Below are positions 21,383-29,120 of a DNA stretch of 64,000 nucleotides, piece after piece. Origin of the DNA: Deltaproteobacteria bacterium (GTDB lineage Bacteria; Myxococcota; Myxococcia; Myxococcales; Anaeromyxobacteraceae); NCBI GenBank assembly GCA_016214955.1, contig JACRMN010000030.1, positions 19,325 through 83,324 on the forward strand, in the 5' to 3' direction. The notes beneath the pieces were generated by a model. It had not been told where the DNA came from, did not search any database, and saw only the letters and a list, made by a program, of their open reading frames with translations. A program made the translations under genes and the position numbers. The stretch's first letter is position 1. The number at the start of each line of letters is the position of its first letter.

Positions 21383-22009
21383 TCAGCCCCGGCGCCGGTC
21401 GAGGATGGCCTCGACCTTCCCGAGCGCCGCGTCGAGCGCGTCGGGGCCGAAGCGCTGGCCCCGCGACGCGGCGCTGAGGATGTACCGCTCCTTGCCCACC
21501 CGGAAGATGCGGTGGACGGTGAGCTGGCTCGACTCGTCCTGGAGGAGCACGGCGGTGAGGGGCGAGGCACCGCCCTGCGCCAGCCTGTCGGAGAGGGAGA
21601 GGAGGAGCGAGGCGCCGCCGGCCCAGGCATCGACGTCGCGGGCGCCGGTGGTGGCGGCCAGCGGGAGGCCGACCTCGTCGCCGAGGAGCAGGGCGTTGAA
21701 GCCACCGCGCGCGGCGATGGAGTCGAGCAGCCCGGGCAGCTCGCCCAGGGTGCCGTTGCCGGTCTCGATGCGGGCCAGCTCGCTGCCGATGCGCTCGCGG
21801 TCGAGGATGGGCGCGAGGGCGCGGGCGATCTCGGCCTGGACGGTGGAGGCGTCGGACTGGGACCGGCGCGAGAGCTCGGCGTCCAGCGCCTCGGCCTGTG
21901 CCGCCAGGGCGTGGCGGGCCTCCTTGCCCTGGCGGACACCCAGGAGGTAGCCGCCGGCCAGGAGGCTTCCGATGGCGCCGGCGGTGAGAAGCACGAAGGC
22001 GAGGGTCAC
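21383..22009 (-). CDS. Membrane-anchored Roadblock/LC7-like protein
   Basis: 208 residues, GTG start overlapping the OmpA-like gene's TGA (GTGA). One transmembrane helix (LAFVLLTAGAIGSLLAGGYL) is followed by a helical stalk with coiled-coil character (about 30-85) and a C-terminal alpha/beta domain whose strands (GGFNALLLGDEVGLPLAATT, SPLTAVLLQDESSQLTVHRI) follow the Roadblock/LC7 pattern. It is the last gene of a four-gene operon headed by a second Roadblock protein. Roadblock domains bind or regulate small Ras-like GTPases in bacteria (as MglB does MglA); no GTPase gene is visible in this window. Confidence 0.7.
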   Translation of the reverse strand: MTLAFVLLTAGAIGSLLAGGYLLGVRQGKEARHALAAQAEALDAELSRRSQSDASTVQAEIARALAPILDRERIGSELARIETGNGTLGELPGLLDSIAARGGFNALLLGDEVGLPLAATTGARDVDAWAGGASLLLSLSDRLAQGGASPLTAVLLQDESSQLTVHRIFRVGKERYILSAASRGQRFGPDALDAALGKVEAILDRRRG

Positions 22010-22641
22010 GGGATGACCACCTGGCGCGTGTCGCGGTAGCAGGCCGCGGCGCCTCTGAAGTGGACCTCGACGCGGCGCTGTGCCGGCCCGTCGCCGGCGG
22101 CGCCCTCGAGGGGCTGGTAGGCGCCGAAGCCGCGGGCGGTGAGCCGGGAGGCGGCGACCCCGGCGCGGCGCAGGGTGGCGGCGATGCGCTGGGCCCGCTC
22201 GTGCGAGAGCGCCAGGTTGCGGTCGGAGCTGCCGACGGCGTCGGCGTGGCCGTCGAGCACGATCGAGACCTCCGGGTGCTCCTTCAGCCAGGAGGCGAGG
22301 CTCCTGGTCTCCCCCACCACCGGTGGCGCGGGCTCGGAGGAGTCGCGCTCGAAGCCGAGCACCACCGGAGGGCAAGAGGGTGGTGGTGCAGGCTGGGCCG
22401 GTGGTGGAGGAGAGGGGGAGGCCGCGGGGGGCGGGGCCTCGGGAGCGGGAACGGCTGCGGCAGCCGGAGCGGCGGGAGGAGGCGCCGGAGCGACGGCGGG
22501 CTCCGCCGTCGGCTCGGGGTGGAGGAGGTCGAGCCCCAGCCGGCCGGCGCCGGCGGCCGAGGCCGAGCCCAGGAGGACGAGGGCCACCGCCAGCACCAGC
22601 GGCGCGCCCTCGCCGGGCGGCGTGACGGGCTTGACGGCCAT
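22006..22641 (-). CDS. OmpA-like peptidoglycan-binding protein
   Basis: 211 residues. A hydrophobic N-terminal segment (LVLAVALVLLGSASAAGAG) is followed by a long Pro/Ala linker (about 45-90) and an OmpA C-terminal domain: VSIVLDGHADAVGSSDRNLA, LSHERAQRIAATLRRAGV, RLTARGFGAYQPL, RRVEVHF. The D and R residues that hold meso-diaminopimelate are present (DGHADAVG, LSHERA). The domain should tether the product to the cell wall. Overlaps the downstream gene by 4 bases and lies 3 bases after the metallo-hydrolase gene. Confidence 0.87.
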   Translation of the reverse strand: MAVKPVTPPGEGAPLVLAVALVLLGSASAAGAGRLGLDLLHPEPTAEPAVAPAPPPAAPAAAAVPAPEAPPPAASPSPPPPAQPAPPPSCPPVVLGFERDSSEPAPPVVGETRSLASWLKEHPEVSIVLDGHADAVGSSDRNLALSHERAQRIAATLRRAGVAASRLTARGFGAYQPLEGAAGDGPAQRRVEVHFRGAAACYRDTRQVVIP

Positions 22642-22644
22642 CGC

Positions 22645-23406
22645 CTAGGTGGGCACGCGCATGACCCGGAGCAGGTCGCTGCCGCACTCGAGCCCGTCGG
22701 CCCAGGTGATGAACCTGTTCACCATCTCCTTGCCACGGAAGAAGGCGCCGTGCTGGGGAGCGATGATCTCGATGTCCAGCTGGCGGGCCGACCGCACCCA
22801 CACCCGCATGGCCCGCTTGGAGGCCATGTAGCGCCGGTGGAAGCCCTCCATGTACTGGAGGTGGGAGTCGAAGTCCGGGACCTCCGCGTAGTCGACGCCG
22901 AGCGAGGCCCCGAGGTCGCCGGTGTAGAGGATCTTGGAGACCGGGTCGTAGACCTGGAAGTTGCCGGGCGAGTGGAGGAAGTGGGCCGGGACGAAGGAGA
23001 GGCGGGTGTTGCCGAGGGGCAGCACCTGGCCCTCGTCGGGGATGGGCAGGAGGCGCGACTCCACGAGCCGGTCGAGGCCGAAGTGCGGGATGAAGCGGGT
23101 CCACAGCGACGAGATGTAGGCGGTGGCGTCGGTGGTCATCAGCCAGCCGTTGGTGGCGGCGACGATGTCCGGGTCCTGGTGTGAGAGGAAGATGTGCTTC
23201 AGCGAAGCCTTGCCGAGCTCGGCGAAGGTGCCGGACAGCACCTTGCCGTAGACCTTGTGCCCGCCCGGGTCGAGCAGGATGGCCTCGCTGGCGTCGATGA
23301 TGAGGTGCTGGTTGGTCTGCACCGCGCTGCCGGGCGGCGAGACGTCCTCGAGGAGGACGTTGCGGTGCTTCCCGTCGTCGAAGAGTACGGTCCTGGGAGT
23401 TCCCAT
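22645..23406 (-). CDS. Diiron metallo-beta-lactamase-fold protein (ODP/flavodiiron-like)
   Basis: 253 residues. Ligand motifs of the beta-lactamase-fold domain of flavodiiron proteins: H76-Q-D78-P-D80 (IFLSHQDPDIV), H145 (HFLHSPGNFQVYDP), D164 (LYTGDLG) and H219 (IIAPQHGAFF). The canonical H-x-E-x-D-H is changed to H-Q-D-P-D-I, so one ligand His is missing. There is no flavodoxin domain. This resembles stand-alone diiron domains that bind O2 as sensors in spirochete chemotaxis (ODP), so an oxygen- or NO-sensing role is a fair inference; hydrolase activity cannot be excluded. It sits inside the Roadblock/OmpA operon. Confidence 0.78.
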   Translation of the reverse strand: MGTPRTVLFDDGKHRNVLLEDVSPPGSAVQTNQHLIIDASEAILLDPGGHKVYGKVLSGTFAELGKASLKHIFLSHQDPDIVAATNGWLMTTDATAYISSLWTRFIPHFGLDRLVESRLLPIPDEGQVLPLGNTRLSFVPAHFLHSPGNFQVYDPVSKILYTGDLGASLGVDYAEVPDFDSHLQYMEGFHRRYMASKRAMRVWVRSARQLDIEIIAPQHGAFFRGKEMVNRFITWADGLECGSDLLRVMRVPT

Positions 23407-23416
23407 GGCGGCCTCC

Positions 23417-23782
23417 CTATACGACCTTGCGGAGGTCGTCGACCGCCCGCCGCATGTCCAGGAAGATGAGGCCGAGCTTGGCCTCGCGGCTGGCCAGCGC
23501 CAGCAGCACCGTGCCGGCGCTGGCGGAGATCATGACCGCGTAGCCGTAGCTGCCCCGCACCAGGACCTCCTCCACGTCGCCGCGCTCCAGCTCGCGGGCC
23601 GCGCGCGATCCCAGGGTCGAGAGGGTCGCGCTGACGCCGGCCACCCGGGACTCGTCGACGTGCTGCGGCAGTGCGCTCGCCAGCATGAGGCCGTCCTCGC
23701 TGATGAGCGCGCTGGCCTCCACGGCCGGCGAGGCCGCCTGGAGGTTGCGCAGAATTCGGTTGATGGTCTCTACCCGCGACAT
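23417..23782 (-). CDS. Roadblock/LC7 domain protein (MglB-like)
   Basis: 121 residues starting at MSRVETINRILRNLQAASPA. The single Roadblock/LC7 domain is complete: VEASALISEDGLMLASALPQ, the central helix VAGVSATLSTLGSRAARELE, VLVRGSYGYAVMISASAGTV and LLALASREAKLGLIFLDMRR. Bacterial relatives dimerise and act as GTPase-activating or scaffold proteins. It is the first gene of the leftward operon; 142 bases of leader separate it from a predicted promoter. The ATG at 23782 was chosen over upstream codons because the conserved domain begins there. Confidence 0.88.
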   Translation of the reverse strand: MSRVETINRILRNLQAASPAVEASALISEDGLMLASALPQHVDESRVAGVSATLSTLGSRAARELERGDVEEVLVRGSYGYAVMISASAGTVLLALASREAKLGLIFLDMRRAVDDLRKVV

Positions 23783-23930
23783 GGGATCACCTGTTCCCCG
23801 GCTCCCCCGAGCCCTTCCGGGAGCCCTACCGGGTAGCAACGGGCACGCCAGCGCCTGCTCCCGCGTAATCGCGGACCATTCGCGGTCCTCCGTCGTCCGG
23901 GTGGGGCGAGATTGTCAGGTGGAGGGCGGG

Positions 23931-23958
23931 ATCATCTTGTACGTTCACGTATGGTCAA
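23931..23958 (-). promoter_or_regulatory. Putative promoter with internal palindrome for the Roadblock operon
   Basis: On the minus strand TTGACC (23958-23953) and GATGAT (23936-23931) are 16 bases apart. The spacer contains the palindrome TACGT-TC-ACGTA (23940-23951), which could be an operator. The 290-base gap between the divergent Roadblock-type genes is otherwise without a gene. Confidence 0.45.
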
Positions 23959-24072
23959 GGCACGGATGTGGGACAGGGGCGCGGGTGGGGCCACACCCGG
24001 ACGGGCGTGCGTTTTCTTGCGCCAGCGCAGATCCCGGGGATGCTGGGGCCATCCGCTATCCGGAGGAATCGC

Positions 24073-24411
24073 ATGGAACGCCGTGTCCACCGCAGCCCGC
24101 ACCGCCAGGAGGCCCTCGGGCTCCTGCTCGAATCGCTCCGCAAGAGGCAGGATCTGGAGGCCGTGGCCCTCTCGACCCAGGACGGCCTCCTGGTGGCCGG
24201 CGCCGGGGAGGTCGACCTGGAGCGCATGGCCGCCCTGGCGCCCAACAGCAACGGCCCGACGATGCCCTGGGGCGCTCGCACGCTGCACGTCGAGCGCTTC
24301 GACCAGTGGGGCACGTGGCTCTACCTGGCCACCGCGGGCGGCAGCGTCGGCCGCGCGACCCTGGCCGACCTGCGCCGCATCCTCTCCGAGATGCCGAAGC
24401 AGGCGGCGTAG
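24073..24411 (+). CDS. Small Roadblock-like protein
   Basis: 112 residues from the ATG at 24073, preceded by GGAGGA. The middle repeats the Roadblock strand pattern (DLEAVALSTQDGLLVAGAGE) followed by a short helix (VDLERMAALAPNS) and two more strands (LHVERFDQWGTWLYLATAGG), ending in a helix (LADLRRILSEMPKQ). It is divergent from the Roadblock operon and probably shares its regulatory region. It is shorter than MglB and lacks some of the domain, so the family assignment is moderate. Confidence 0.62.
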   Translation: MERRVHRSPHRQEALGLLLESLRKRQDLEAVALSTQDGLLVAGAGEVDLERMAALAPNSNGPTMPWGARTLHVERFDQWGTWLYLATAGGSVGRATLADLRRILSEMPKQAA

Positions 24412-24467
24412 CGGCGCGGCGCTCGCGGGCCGCTGGCGGGCTCGAGCAGGCCCGGAGCGCGGGGGAG

Positions 24468-24566
24468 TGGCGGTAGCGCACGGGAATCGAACCCGCCAAC
24501 AGCGCCCTTCAGCACCATTCACCGGTTTTGAAGACCGGGCCCGGCACCAGCCTAGGAAGCGCTACC
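24468..24566 (-). tRNA. selC: tRNA-Sec (anticodon TCA)
   Basis: A 99-base tRNA with the long-acceptor Sec layout: 8-bp acceptor GGTAGCGC/GCGCTACC, discriminator G and encoded CCA (24468-24470), a long variable arm, T arm GCGGG-TTCGATT-CCCGT, and anticodon loop CTTCAAA giving TCA (24529-24531 on the plus strand read as TGA). It predicts UGA-Sec decoding in this genome. No selA, selB or selD gene, and no selenoprotein with an in-frame UGA, was found in the window. Confidence 0.93.
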
Positions 24567-24669
24567 GCCAACCGGTGTACGGGAGGGGCGGGGAGCGGTC
24601 AAGGCCGCGGCCGGGACCCCGGGGCTGCGCCGGCGCGCCGGGCCCGCTATCACCCGAGGTGGGCGCGCC

Positions 24670-25782
24670 ATGCGGAACTACATCGCCTACGCCATCCCCT
24701 TCTTCCTCGTCGCCATGGCCGGCGAACTCCTCTGGGCCTGGCGGCGCGGCCGCAGGGTGTACCGGCTCGCCGACGCCGTCGCCGACCTGGGCTGCGGCGT
24801 GGGCCAGCAGGTGGGCACGGTCTTCCTGGCCGCCTCGCTGCTGGCCGCCTACGCCTGGCTGCTGGAGCACGTTGCGCTGCTGCGCTTCGGCCCCGGCAGC
24901 CCCTGGCCCTGGCTCGCGGCCCTGCTCTGGGTGGACCTCGCCTACTACTGGTGGCACCGGCTCTCCCACGAGGTGAGCTTCCTCTGGGCGGTGCACGCCG
25001 TCCACCACCAGAGCGAGGACTACAACCTGGCGGTGGCGCTCCGGCAGGCGGTGCTCTCGGGCGTGACCTCCTTCCCGTTCTACGCGCCGCTGGCGCTGCT
25101 GGGCGTGCCGGCACCGGTGTTCGTGGGCGCCATCAGCCTCTCGACGCTCTACCAGTTCTGGATCCACACCGAGCTGGTGGGCAAGCTGGGGCCGCTGGAG
25201 CGGGTGCTCAACACGCCCTCGGCCCATCGCGTGCACCACGCCGTCAACCCGCGCTACCTCGACCGCAACTACGGTGCCATCCTCATCGTCTGGGACCGGC
25301 TCTTCGGCAGCTACGCCGAGGAGCGGGAGCCGCCGGTGTACGGGGTCACCCATCCCATCCGCACCTTCAACCCTGCATGGGCCCAGCTCCAGCCCTGGGC
25401 CGAGATCGTGGCCAGGGCCCGGCGGCTGCGCGGCCTCGACAGGCTCCGGGTCTGGTGGCGCTCTCCCGCCTGGAGCCCGGCGGGTGATGCGCTGCCTTCC
25501 GAGGGGGAGGTGCAGGCCCGGCCGCGCCACGAGGCACCGGTCTCCGCGGCCCGTCGCTGGTACGCGCTCCTCCAGTTCGCGCCGCTGGTGGCGCTCACCT
25601 TCTTCATGCTCCTCGGCCAGTCGAGCGCCGACCCGCGGCTGCTGGCGGCCGGAGGCCTCTTCACGCTCCTCACCCTGGTGGCGGTGGGCGGCCTGCTCGA
25701 CGGGCGGCGCTGGGCGCCGTGGCTGGAGGGGTTGCGGCTCGGCCTGGTGGCGCTGGCGCTGGTGGCGGCCTCGGTGGCGTAG
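24670..25782 (+). CDS. Membrane fatty-acid hydroxylase / sterol desaturase family protein
   Basis: 370 residues. Several hydrophobic helices (AIPFFLVAMAGELLWAW, GTVFLAASLLAAYAWLLEHV, ALLWVDLAYYWW) enclose the histidine boxes of the integral membrane diiron hydroxylases: HRLSH, HAVHHQSEDYN, FWIHTELVG and the final AHRVHHAVNPRYLDRNYGA. The C-terminal 110 residues add three more hydrophobic helices and are not part of the catalytic core. The family hydroxylates or desaturates lipids; the bacterial substrate here is not determined. The ATG follows the tRNA-Sec region directly. Confidence 0.9.
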   Translation: MRNYIAYAIPFFLVAMAGELLWAWRRGRRVYRLADAVADLGCGVGQQVGTVFLAASLLAAYAWLLEHVALLRFGPGSPWPWLAALLWVDLAYYWWHRLSHEVSFLWAVHAVHHQSEDYNLAVALRQAVLSGVTSFPFYAPLALLGVPAPVFVGAISLSTLYQFWIHTELVGKLGPLERVLNTPSAHRVHHAVNPRYLDRNYGAILIVWDRLFGSYAEEREPPVYGVTHPIRTFNPAWAQLQPWAEIVARARRLRGLDRLRVWWRSPAWSPAGDALPSEGEVQARPRHEAPVSAARRWYALLQFAPLVALTFFMLLGQSSADPRLLAAGGLFTLLTLVAVGGLLDGRRWAPWLEGLRLGLVALALVAASVA

Positions 25783-25794
25783 GCGCCGCCGGGC

Positions 25795-27399
25795 TCAGGG
25801 CTTGGGCGCCTTGGAGGGGCGGGCGGCGGCGCGGGGCACGGCGTGCTCGTCGCCGAAGGGCGCCAGCGCCAGCCCGGCCCGCTCGTGGGGCATGAGGACC
25901 CGGGCCGAGCGGAAGTACTCCATGGGCGAGTAGAAGGCGAGGTTGGAGACGCGGCTCGTGTAGACGCAGGCGTAGTCCTCGATCTGCTCGCCGAAGCGCG
26001 AGTTCTCGTGCCCCTCCTTGAAGGTGAGCCCCCAGAAGCGGTTGAAGCCGCCCTCCACGATCTCCCCCAGGGTGGCGATGCGCGCGTCGGCGTCGCGGTG
26101 TGCGCGCCGCAGGAGCTCCAGCTCGGCCTTGGCGCGACGCCGCTCCTCCTCGAGCCGCGCCCGCTCCTCGGGGCCGGGGTTGCCGCGCTCCAGCCGGCGC
26201 TCGGCGACGTTGAGGGCGCTGCGCCGTGTCGAGAGCTCGTCGCCCAGGCGGGCCCGTAGATCCTCCAGCCGGGCGAGCTCCTCCAGCGCCGGGACCTTGC
26301 CCTCGAGCCAGGCCAGCTCCCGCTCCAGCTCCTCCACCACCATGCAGGTGCGCCAGAGCGAGTCGCGGCGCGAGCGCAGGATGTCGCCGTAGATGTGGTC
26401 GCCGACGTAGAGCACGCGCTCGCCTCCGAAGCCGGCCAGCCGCTCCAGCTCCGAGAGGGAGCCGCCCTGGTAGAGCACGTTGCGCTCCAGCACCTGGGCC
26501 TCGCCCAGCACCGCGCCGTCGGGCCCCAGGGCCTCGATGGGCCGCTTCTCCGAGAAGAAGCCCGGCTTGCGGGCCGCGGTGACGGCGAAGTCGAAGTAGT
26601 TGCGCCAGCTCGGGTACTCGGGGAGCACGCCGTCGAGGACGTGGCGCATCACCGCGTCGGTGTAGTCCCAGGCCGAGTTGGTGAGCAGGAAGAGCCGCTT
26701 GCCGCCGGAGCGCAGCTTGTGCAGCGCCGGCCCCAGCTCCGGGTCGCGGATGACGAAGTGGGCGAGATCGGCCCGCACCAGCGCCTTGAGCGAGCCGTCG
26801 GCGTGGACGGTGTCGATGGTGGAGCGGATGTCGTCGTAGAGCTTCTCCCAGGTGGCCGGCCGGCCGGCCTCGGCCAGCACGTCGACCACGCCGGCGAAGA
26901 GGCAGGCCTCGGGCAGGGAGAAGAGGGTGTCGAGCCAGGCGAAGCGCGGCGAGGAGAGGCGGATCTTCTCCTCGCGGTAGAGCCGGCGGATCTCGTCGGC
27001 CGGCAGCGGGCGGGTGCCGTGGAAGCAGCGGCCCACGTGGTTGTGCCGGTCCATCTTGAAGAGGTTGCCTGTCTGCTTGTCCATCACCAGCCCGCGGATG
27101 ACGAAGTCCGGGTCGTAGCGCATGGCGCGGACCGCCTCGGGGTAGCCAAGCCGCTCCACCATCCGGTCGCGGGTCAGGGAGAAGGCCAGCCCCTCCACCG
27201 GGCCGAGCCGGTAGAGGGCCAGCGTGTAGTCCATGTCGAAGCCGACCGCCTCGATGCGGTCCATGCGCAGGGTGCGGTTGACGAACACCTGGCGGGCCCT
27301 GGGGACGTCGCGGCCGGGGCGTCCGGGGCCGTCGAGGAGGGCGAGCACGGTGGGGTCGGCGTAGGTGTGGCCCGGCGGGCCAGGGGGCTCTCGGTTCAT
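25795..27399 (-). CDS. HAD-IG family 5'-nucleotidase
   Basis: 534 residues from the ATG at 27399 (a GTG six codons upstream is also possible; neither has a good ribosome-binding site). Motif I of the HAD superfamily is D-x-D in AVGFDMDYTLALYRLGPVE; later motifs include FLLTNSAWDYTDAVM (motif II) and VLYVGDHIYGDILRSRR (motif IV). A long helical coiled-coil stretch (about 330-440) sits between the motifs and the C-terminal end (VYTSRVSNLAFYSPMEYFRS). Members of this family resemble eukaryotic cytosolic purine 5'-nucleotidase. Convergent with the hydroxylase gene. Confidence 0.9.
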   Translation of the reverse strand: MNREPPGPPGHTYADPTVLALLDGPGRPGRDVPRARQVFVNRTLRMDRIEAVGFDMDYTLALYRLGPVEGLAFSLTRDRMVERLGYPEAVRAMRYDPDFVIRGLVMDKQTGNLFKMDRHNHVGRCFHGTRPLPADEIRRLYREEKIRLSSPRFAWLDTLFSLPEACLFAGVVDVLAEAGRPATWEKLYDDIRSTIDTVHADGSLKALVRADLAHFVIRDPELGPALHKLRSGGKRLFLLTNSAWDYTDAVMRHVLDGVLPEYPSWRNYFDFAVTAARKPGFFSEKRPIEALGPDGAVLGEAQVLERNVLYQGGSLSELERLAGFGGERVLYVGDHIYGDILRSRRDSLWRTCMVVEELERELAWLEGKVPALEELARLEDLRARLGDELSTRRSALNVAERRLERGNPGPEERARLEEERRRAKAELELLRRAHRDADARIATLGEIVEGGFNRFWGLTFKEGHENSRFGEQIEDYACVYTSRVSNLAFYSPMEYFRSARVLMPHERAGLALAPFGDEHAVPRAAARPSKAPKP

Positions 27400-27476
27400 C
27401 GCCGCCGAGGATGGCACGGGGCCGGGCCGGCGGGAACTTTGCCCGCTCCGGAACCGCGTGGCACGCTGGTGCCAGC

Positions 27477-27713
27477 ATGGCCCGCCGCGCCGCCCCGCCC
27501 ATGGAGGAGATCCTGCACCGCCTCCGGGCGATGGAGGAGCGGCTGGCGCGGCTGGAGGCGGGCAGGGCTCCCCCGGGCGACGGCCGGGCCGCCGCCCCGG
27601 CGCCGGGGAAGAAGCCGGTGAAGCGCTGCATCGGCTGCGGCCTGCCCCTGCGCCGCCGCGCCGGCCGCTGCGCCGAGTGCGGCCTGCCCCTGTCCCGCTC
27701 GCGCCGGTCGTGA
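27477..27713 (+). CDS. Small zinc-ribbon protein
   Basis: 78 residues. A short helix (PMEEILHRLRAMEERLARLE) precedes a basic linker and a four-cysteine zinc ribbon, C-I-G-C ... C-A-E-C (KRCIGCGLPLRRRAGRCAEC). I recognise no named family. ATG at 27477 is the most likely start because the helix begins right behind it. Divergent from the nucleotidase gene and upstream of the M16 peptidase pair. Confidence 0.55.
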   Translation: MARRAAPPMEEILHRLRAMEERLARLEAGRAPPGDGRAAAPAPGKKPVKRCIGCGLPLRRRAGRCAECGLPLSRSRRS

Positions 27714-27824
27714 TCCCACGGCTCGCTCCGCCCGGGCCCTAACCGGGACGGCCGGCCCGCGCCAGGGGGAGTTTCGCTTGACCGCCCTCCCGACCCGCGG
27801 CCAATGTTGCGCCGCGGAGGGACG

Positions 27825-29120
27825 GTGGCGAAGCAGCCCGAATACCATCTCCAGCTCGACGGCCTCCTGGCGGAGACCCTGCCCAACGGGCTGCGGGTGC
27901 GCGTCCTGCCGGAGCGCTCCGCGCCCACCGTGGCCTATTACACCTTCTTCCAGGTGGGCTCGCGCAACGAGCGGCCCGGCCTCACCGGCATCAGCCACCT
28001 CTTCGAGCACATGATGTTCAACGGGGCGGCCAAGTACGGCCCCAAGGAGTTCGACCGGGTCCTGGAGTCGAAGGGCGGCCACTCCAACGCCTACACCTCC
28101 AGCGACGTCACCGCCTACTACGAGGAGTTCGCCGCCGAGGCGCTACCCACGGTCATCGACCTGGAGGCCGACAGGATGCGGTCGCTGGCGCTGGCGCCCG
28201 ACGTCCTGGAGCAGGAGCGGCAGGTGGTGATGGAGGAGCGGCGGCTGCGCACCGAGAACTCCATCTTCGGCCTCATGGAGGAGCAGGCCGAGTCGCTGGT
28301 GTTCCAGGCCCATCCGTACCGCTGGCCCATCATCGGCTGGATGGACGACATCGCCCGCATTCGCCGCGAGGACTGCCTCGACTGGTTCCGCGTGCACTAC
28401 GCGCCCGGCAACGCCGCCGTCTACCTGGTGGGCGACGTGGACGGGCCCGAGGCGCTGGCGGCCATCCGCGCCGCCTACGCCGACATCCCCGCCGGACCGC
28501 CCCCGCCGCCGGTGGCCGCCGGGGAGCCGCCGCAGCGCGGCGAGCGCCGGGCGGTGGTGCAGTACCCGGCGCAGGGCGGGGCGCTGCTGCTCGCCTGGCG
28601 CGCGCCGGCGGCCACCAGCCCCGACGCCGCGGTCCTCGACGTGGTGCAGGCGGCCATCTCCATGGGCGAGTCCTCCCGGCTGCGCCGCAGGCTGGTGCAG
28701 GAGACCGAGGTGGCGGTCTCGGTCCACGTCAGCTACGGCTGGCGCATCGACCCCGGCGTCTTCTTCGCCTTCGTCGAGCTCTCCCCCGGCGCCTCCCCGG
28801 AGGAGGCCGAGAAGCTGGTGCTGGCGGAGCTGGGGCGGGTGGCGCGGAGGGGGCTCGCCCCGGAGGACCTGGCCCGGGCCAAGCGGCTCCTGCGCAGCGC
28901 CTCGCTGCACGAGCTCGCCACCCACTCGGGCGTGGCCCACGCGCTGGGCCAGGCCGAGGCGCTGCTGGGCGACCACCGCAAGGCGGGGAGCGCGCTGCTC
29001 CAGTACGCCGCCGTCACCTCGGCCGACGCTCGCCGGGTGGCGGCGGAGTGGCTCGACCCGGCGCGGCGCTCCGCCGTGGTCCTCGACCCGCGCCCCGCCC
29101 GTGCCGGGGCCGCCCGGTGA
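27825..29120 (+). CDS. M16 zinc peptidase, catalytic subunit
   Basis: 431 residues from the GTG at 27825, which has GGAGGG 5-6 bases upstream; an ATG at 27804 lacks one. The inverted zinc motif H58-x-x-E61-H62 is in GISHLFEHMMFNGAAK, and the distal acidic residues are in VMEERRLRTENS. The N- and C-terminal halves have the M16 fold (for instance GNAAVYLVGDVDGPEALAAI). M16B enzymes degrade peptides in the periplasm or cytosol; no clear signal peptide is present. Overlaps the next gene by 4 bases. Confidence 0.93.
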   Translation: MAKQPEYHLQLDGLLAETLPNGLRVRVLPERSAPTVAYYTFFQVGSRNERPGLTGISHLFEHMMFNGAAKYGPKEFDRVLESKGGHSNAYTSSDVTAYYEEFAAEALPTVIDLEADRMRSLALAPDVLEQERQVVMEERRLRTENSIFGLMEEQAESLVFQAHPYRWPIIGWMDDIARIRREDCLDWFRVHYAPGNAAVYLVGDVDGPEALAAIRAAYADIPAGPPPPPVAAGEPPQRGERRAVVQYPAQGGALLLAWRAPAATSPDAAVLDVVQAAISMGESSRLRRRLVQETEVAVSVHVSYGWRIDPGVFFAFVELSPGASPEEAEKLVLAELGRVARRGLAPEDLARAKRLLRSASLHELATHSGVAHALGQAEALLGDHRKAGSALLQYAAVTSADARRVAAEWLDPARRSAVVLDPRPARAGAAR

